Shown here in pieces: positions 60,391-64,000 of a DNA stretch of 64,000 bases. The translations under genes were made by a program, and so were the position numbers. Each line of letters opens with the position of its first letter. Positions within the stretch are counted from its first letter, which is position 1. Origin of the DNA: Eutrophovita sp913057845 (GTDB lineage: Bacteria > Pseudomonadota > Gammaproteobacteria > Burkholderiales > Eutrophovitaceae). The stretch lies in the NCBI GenBank assembly GCA_963925895.1, contig CAWUVH010000007.1, forward strand, positions 124,001 through 188,000, written 5' to 3'. The notes under the pieces are model-generated. The model was not told where the DNA came from, made no database searches, and saw only the letters and a program-made list of their open reading frames with translations.

Positions 60391-61050
60391 ATGAATAGTA
60401 TCCACGATTTGGGGGGCATGCAGGGGTTTGGCCCAGTAGGGCTCGAGGACAAGGAGCCCGCGTTTCATGTGAGCTGGGAAGGGCGAGTTCTTGGTCTTCA
60501 AAGGTCAATTCTCGCTTTAGGGCTTTGGAACATTGATGTGTTTCGGCACGCGCAGGAAAAAATTCGACCGATTGATTATCTGTCTTGGTCCTACTACGAA
60601 CGTTGGATGCATACGCTGACTGCTACGGCATTGGAGCGCGGTCTTTTTGATGAAGAGGAGCTGAGGACGGGTAAAGGTTTGAGTGATGGGTCATCAATAG
60701 CACAAAAAAAATTGACGATGAAAGATATTAATAAGGCTTTTTTAAGAGGAAATTTTGAGCGAGTGGGTGATTCTGAGCCCGAGTTCTCGATAGGGGATTT
60801 AGTGGTGACCAAGCAAACTTATACTGCTGGGCACACGCGACTTCCGCGCTACGCCCGAGATAAGCTGGGCACTGTTATTGCGATTCGAGGTCGACATGTG
60901 TTTCCAGATTCAGTTGTAGATCAAGGGTCCGAGGATCCTCAGTGGCTCTATACCGTGGAGTTCGAGGGCTGTGAACTTTGGGGTGAGGCAGTGGATCCAA
61001 CAGTCAGTAATTTAATTGATGCATTCGAACCTTACTTATCGAGGCCTTAA
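60391..61050 (+). CDS. nthB: Nitrile hydratase beta subunit
   Basis: 219 residues. MNSIHDLGGMQGFGPV is the diagnostic start; the conserved WEGRVLGLQRS and YYERWM segments hold Arg residues that contact the oxidised cysteines of alpha. C-terminal SH3-like barrel (FSIGDLVVTKQTYTAGHTRLPRYARDKLG). 10 bases after the alpha gene. Confidence 0.96.
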   Translation: MNSIHDLGGMQGFGPVGLEDKEPAFHVSWEGRVLGLQRSILALGLWNIDVFRHAQEKIRPIDYLSWSYYERWMHTLTATALERGLFDEEELRTGKGLSDGSSIAQKKLTMKDINKAFLRGNFERVGDSEPEFSIGDLVVTKQTYTAGHTRLPRYARDKLGTVIAIRGRHVFPDSVVDQGSEDPQWLYTVEFEGCELWGEAVDPTVSNLIDAFEPYLSRP

Positions 61051-61051
61051 T

Positions 61052-61426
61052 ATGAGTAATCCTTTTTCATGGGCTGATTTTTCCCAGGGGTCTCCGGATG
61101 CCGTTAAAGATCCCGTATTTTCCGAACCTTGGGAGGCGGACACCTTTGCGATGCTGGTTGCGCTTGAGAAGCAAGGCTTATTCAGTTGGTCCGAATGGGG
61201 AGATGCCTTAGGAGCCGAGATCAAAGCTAAATCCTCGGTTAGTGATACGGGCGCTGATTATTACCATTACGTCCTCACTGCATTAGAGAACATCTTAGCT
61301 AAGAAGGAAGTCGTCCCTGACGGTTTACTCAAGCAGTATCAGGCAGGGTGGACTAAGGTCGCAGAGAGGACGCCACACGGCCAACCTTTAGAATTGACTG
61401 AATATGATCTCAATGGCCATAGATAA
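61052..61426 (+). CDS. Nitrile hydratase activator (P14K/NhlE-like)
   Basis: 124 residues. EPWEADTFAMLVALEKQGLFSWSEWGDALGAEI and DYYHYVLTALENIL are the pattern of nitrile hydratase accessory proteins, which resemble the beta subunit N-terminal helices and deliver cobalt by subunit swapping. Starts 1 base after the beta stop. It lacks an evident extra metal motif. Confidence 0.9.
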   Translation: MSNPFSWADFSQGSPDAVKDPVFSEPWEADTFAMLVALEKQGLFSWSEWGDALGAEIKAKSSVSDTGADYYHYVLTALENILAKKEVVPDGLLKQYQAGWTKVAERTPHGQPLELTEYDLNGHR

Positions 61427-61460
61427 GTTTTTTTAACTATCTCCATATTAAATATATTAC

Positions 61461-62303
61461 ATGTTGAGCACCCGCGACCATAATCGTTTTCAAGAGGGGT
61501 ACCAGTACGTGTATCCGGTGGTCTCCAGACGGGCTGGAGGAGTGTCTCTCGGCATCAACTTGAATACGAATAATGCCTGTAATTGGCGTTGCATCTACTG
61601 TCAGGTTCCAGATTTAGTGAGAGGGGCACCTCCAGCGGTTGATGTGGACGCACTTAAGCAAGAATTAAGTGTGTTTTTGAATCAAATCTTGATCGGATCC
61701 TATCTTCAAGACTGTGTGCCAGAGGAGCAACGTCGTTTAAACGACATTGCGTTCTCAGGGAACGGAGAGCCAACGTCAGCCCCTAATTTTGTTGAGGCTG
61801 TTGATGTGGTTAAGAGCGTTCGAGCTCAGCTGGGCGTTCCTGAGGCGGTTAAAACAGTGTTGATTACCAATGGTAGCTTGATCCACCGTAAAAACGTAAT
61901 TCTTGGTATTGAGAAGTTGGCTGATATCAATGGTGAAGTCTGGTTTAAGATCGATCGTGCGACTCCGGACGGTATCCGTTCGATTAACGATACGCGGGCT
62001 AACAAAAGTCGTATGGTGTCGAATCTTAATGCTGCATCAAGGGCTTGTCCGACATGGATACAGACGTGTTTATTTAAAGTGGATGGTATGAATCCGAGTG
62101 GCGCCGAGTTAGATGCCTACGTAGATCTTATTCAGGAGCTTCAAACTAGAGACATCCCGTTTAAGGGTATCTTACTTTATGGGCTTGCTCGGCAGTCTTT
62201 CCAGCCTGAAGCGGCTCGGTTAGCACCGGTTGAGAGTGCTTGGTTTGAAGGTTTCTCTGGACGGCTGCGTGAATTAGGTGTCACCGTTAAGTTGTCAATT
62301 TAA
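61461..62303 (+). CDS. Radical SAM protein of unknown function (COG0731-like)
   Basis: 280 residues. Motif CNWRCIYC (CxxxCxxC) near residue 38, then IAFSGNGEPT, ITNGSLIH and WFKIDRA, as in TYW1-like/COG0731 radical SAM proteins. No auxiliary cluster region. It starts 34 bases after the activator gene and ends before a terminator, so it may belong to the nitrile hydratase transcript. No role for radical SAM proteins in nitrile hydratase maturation is known to me. Confidence 0.82.
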   Translation: MLSTRDHNRFQEGYQYVYPVVSRRAGGVSLGINLNTNNACNWRCIYCQVPDLVRGAPPAVDVDALKQELSVFLNQILIGSYLQDCVPEEQRRLNDIAFSGNGEPTSAPNFVEAVDVVKSVRAQLGVPEAVKTVLITNGSLIHRKNVILGIEKLADINGEVWFKIDRATPDGIRSINDTRANKSRMVSNLNAASRACPTWIQTCLFKVDGMNPSGAELDAYVDLIQELQTRDIPFKGILLYGLARQSFQPEAARLAPVESAWFEGFSGRLRELGVTVKLSI

Positions 62304-62305
62304 GT

Positions 62306-62333
62306 AAAAAAAGCCGTCATCAGACGGCTTTTT
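62306..62333. terminator. Terminator between the radical SAM gene and dksA
   Basis: Stem AAAGCCGTC / GACGGCTTT with tetraloop ATCA, A-run before and T-run after; works for both converging genes. Confidence 0.9.
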
Positions 62334-62364
62334 AATAGACAGGCTTAGAGTGTATCGTTGATGC

Positions 62365-62787
62365 TTATTTTGCCATTTGTTTTTCTCGAATTTCGTCTAA
62401 AGTTTTGCAGTCAATGCATAGAGATGCCGTGGGCCTCGCTTCGAGCCGTTTAAGGCCGATTTCAATACCGCAGCTGTCACAGTAACCGTAGTCACCCGAC
62501 TCAATACGAGTGATTGTTTCATTGATTTTTTTAATGAGTTTTCGCTCACGATCTCGGTTTCTGAGCTCGAGAGCCATATCCGACTCTTGACTGGCTCGAT
62601 CGTTTGGGTCAGCAAATGCTGTTGCTTCGTCCTGCATCGTATGCACGGTCTTATCAATGTCCGCTCCGAGCTGACCTTTGAGTTCAAGCAAGATCTTCTT
62701 AAAGTGATTCTTCTGTTTGGTGCCCATGTACGCCTCACCTTTTTTGGGAGTGTAGGGCTTAAACGTTGTTTTTAATTGTGTGGTCAT
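62365..62787 (-). CDS. dksA: RNA polymerase-binding transcription factor DksA
   Basis: 140 residues. Coiled-coil with the DxxDxA tip ([12 protein letters not shown]), then the zinc finger CDSCG...CIDC. Acts with ppGpp to repress rRNA/tRNA and activate amino-acid promoters. Divergent from the tRNA operon whose promoter has a GC-rich discriminator, the kind of target it controls. Confidence 0.96.
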   Translation of the reverse strand: MTTQLKTTFKPYTPKKGEAYMGTKQKNHFKKILLELKGQLGADIDKTVHTMQDEATAFADPNDRASQESDMALELRNRDRERKLIKKINETITRIESGDYGYCDSCGIEIGLKRLEARPTASLCIDCKTLDEIREKQMAK

Positions 62788-62883
62788 AATGCTTTTAATG
62801 ATTTTTATGCGATCTGAAAAACACGTCTGTATAACAGGATTATCTTATTTTAGCAATTTTTAGGTTAAAATGTACGTGTTGGA

Positions 62884-62912
62884 TTGACCTTTTTGGCATG
62901 AGGCGATATAGT
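62884..62912 (+). promoter_or_regulatory. Promoter of the tRNA-Pro/Arg/His cluster
   Basis: TTGACC (62884-62889), 17 bases, TATAGT (62907-62912), then a GC-rich discriminator CTCGGCCC. tRNA-Pro begins 15 bases downstream. The discriminator is of the stringently controlled type. Confidence 0.75.
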
Positions 62913-62926
62913 CTCGGCCCTTCGGT

Positions 62927-63003
62927 CGGGGTGTAGCGTAGCCTGGTAGCGCGCCTGCTTTGGGAGCAGGATGTCGGGAGTTCGAATCTCTCCACCCCGA
63001 CCA
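62927..63003 (+). tRNA. tRNA-Pro (TGG anticodon)
   Basis: 77 bases with encoded CCA. Acceptor CGGGGTG / CACCCCG, anticodon loop TTTGGGA, T loop TTCGAAT. Confidence 0.97.
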
Positions 63004-63050
63004 TTTATAGATGGCTGAAGCCTTCTGTAAATGGCAGAGGCCTTCGAGTC

Positions 63051-63127
63051 GCGCCCGTAGCTCAACCGGATAGAGCACCAGCCTTCTAAGCTGGGGGTTA
63101 CAGGTTCGATTCCTGTCGGGCGCACCA
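63051..63127 (+). tRNA. tRNA-Arg (TCT anticodon)
   Basis: 77 bases with encoded CCA. Acceptor GCGCCCG / CGGGCGC, anticodon loop CTTCTAA. Confidence 0.97.
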
Positions 63128-63160
63128 CTAGCGCTTGGCCTGATGTTGTTGAAGTCTGTG

Positions 63161-63236
63161 GTGGGCGTAGCTCAGTTGGTAGAGCCCCGGATTGTGATTC
63201 CGGTGGTCGTGGGTTCGAGCCCCATCGTCCACCCCA
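63161..63236 (+). tRNA. tRNA-His (GTG anticodon)
   Basis: 76 bases plus a G at 63160 that would become the G-1 pairing with discriminator C73. Acceptor GTGGGCG / CGTCCAC, anticodon loop TTGTGAT, encoded CCA. Confidence 0.97.
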
Positions 63237-63438
63237 TTGACTTCATAGGCGTTCAAATATATCTAAGCGTTCCGGCGCTCATGGCTAATTGAGGTGCAAT
63301 TGTCTCGTTGCTCTCTTCAAGTTTATAACTTGCTTGGCAATGGCTTCTGATTCGTGCGCACTAAAATTTCGTTTAAGGCTGAAGATGACATTCGCAGTTT
63401 GTGGTTTGCTCTATATTAGGGCAACGTGCTTGATTTGG

Positions 63439-64000
63439 TTACGGTCTGGTGGCAATTACGGTTTTGATCGATATAAGCAGACCCAGGACAACGTAAGTCG
63501 TCACCAACATGGGCCCAGTGGGCGCATCAAGTAATGCGGAGAGTCCTACGCCTACGATGATTGAAAAAGAACTGAATAGCCACGCGTACAACAATGGTTT
63601 CTGCCGACCAAAGGTTACCAGCGCTGGAAGGATGAGACTCGCAAATACGACGTAAATCCCAATCAACTGCACAGAGGCGGTAATTGTTAACGCGAACATA
63701 AAGTAAAAGCCCAGACCTTGTCGCATTTTCGGTACTAACATCCAAGTCGCAAAGATGCCTCCAAAAAGGGGAAGATAAAAAATAACGTCGTCAAGGGTTG
63801 CGAAGAGTATTTGGCCTGAGAGCAAGTGCTTGAGTTCTTCGTCGCCATGAGGGTTGTTGCTCAGAACGAGGATTGAAAGTGAAGCTGACAGCACGAAGAA
63901 AACACCGATCCATGCTTCTTGTAGCGTAGGAAAGTGTTTTTCGATATACCTAAAAAGCAGTCCTCCAAGTAGCGCGAAGACTAAGGCTCCGAGGCTCGGG
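63439..64000 (-). CDS. Metal ABC transporter permease, ZnuB/ABC-3 family (5' end cut by window)
   Basis: The frame is open to the right edge (about 186 residues seen). Several membrane helices are visible; the family pattern LTITASVQLIGIYVVFASLILPALVTF and AWLFSSFSIIVGVGLSALLDAPTGPMLV is that of ABC-3 permeases for zinc or manganese. The segment EKHFPTLQEAWIGVFF precedes it in frame, so the gene does not start at the internal GTG on 63894. About 200 bases without genes separate it from tRNA-His. Confidence 0.85.
   Translation of the reverse strand, partial: PSLGALVFALLGGLLFRYIEKHFPTLQEAWIGVFFVLSASLSILVLSNNPHGDEELKHLLSGQILFATLDDVIFYLPLFGGIFATWMLVPKMRQGLGFYFMFALTITASVQLIGIYVVFASLILPALVTFGRQKPLLYAWLFSSFSIIVGVGLSALLDAPTGPMLVTTYVVLGLLISIKTVIATRP

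Noticed and set aside
1..64000. CRISPR arrays, insertion sequences, prophage
   Set aside because: No regularly spaced repeats, transposase-like frames or phage structural genes were seen on either strand.

Overview
The window is a chromosomal segment of a gammaproteobacterium. The evidence is the order gyrA-serC-serA-pheA-hisC-tyrA-aroA/cmk-rpsA-ihfB-lapA-lapB-pyrF, the presence of bamC, aat/bpt, ubiG, rlmD, an L16 arginine hydroxylase and dksA, and a one-piece tmRNA. Base composition is moderate and fairly even. I see no insertion sequence, prophage or CRISPR array. The physiology suggested is that of an aerobic, periplasm-oriented heterotroph that makes pyrroloquinoline quinone (PQQ) and probably oxidises alcohols or similar compounds with quinoproteins. 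The genus cannot be told from this window.

Layout. 1-4192: end of a cobalamin adenosyltransferase gene, then a periplasmic module of two SoxH-like metallo-beta-lactamase-fold proteins (one without its metal ligands), a fused SoxYZ-like carrier and two small c-type cytochromes. 4240-13952: housekeeping genes (nth, rsxB-like, pyrD, bpt, aat, dapA, bamC, an MBL nuclease-like gene, roxA, slyD) plus a Cu/Zn-SOD-like lipoprotein that lacks copper ligands. 13981-19004: minus-strand pqqABCDE followed by an ABC-2 exporter. 19186-23898: a possible Fur box, a TonB-like gene, a prolyl aminopeptidase, a two-component system and a second, orphan pqqA with its own terminator. 23982-26695: cytochrome b561, a Tat-exported amidohydrolase and a HiPIP-type ferredoxin. 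26861-28644: tmRNA, yajG-like gene and ubiG. 28899-47687: the long conserved block from gyrA to rlmD. 47731-51976: a Bax-inhibitor-1 protein, tRNA-Ser, recombinase debris, a promoter plus three overlapping micro-membrane-protein genes, a secreted cyclase and an unknown secreted protein. 52058-59532: a cupin gene, a diiron ferritin-like gene and a six-gene membrane-lipid cluster (FAD oxidoreductase, DUF1365, CFA synthase, GPH transporter, DUF3833, SDR). 59754-62303: a cobalt-type nitrile hydratase with its activator and a radical SAM gene. 62365-64000: dksA, three tRNAs and the end of a metal ABC permease.

How the parts fit. The PQQ genes, the SoxYZ/SoxH-like relay, the small cytochromes and perhaps the two-component system look like the supporting parts of a quinoprotein dehydrogenase system, but no dehydrogenase lies in the window. 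PqqA is encoded twice, once at the head of the biosynthesis operon and once alone behind a sensor/regulator pair, so precursor peptide supply may be controlled separately from the enzymes. The least explained pieces are the three micro-membrane proteins at 49344-49858, the ligand-less MBL protein and SOD-like lipoprotein, and the pairing of a ferritin-like diiron protein with the fatty-acid-modifying cluster. All functions are read from sequence motifs and context only; no database search was possible.
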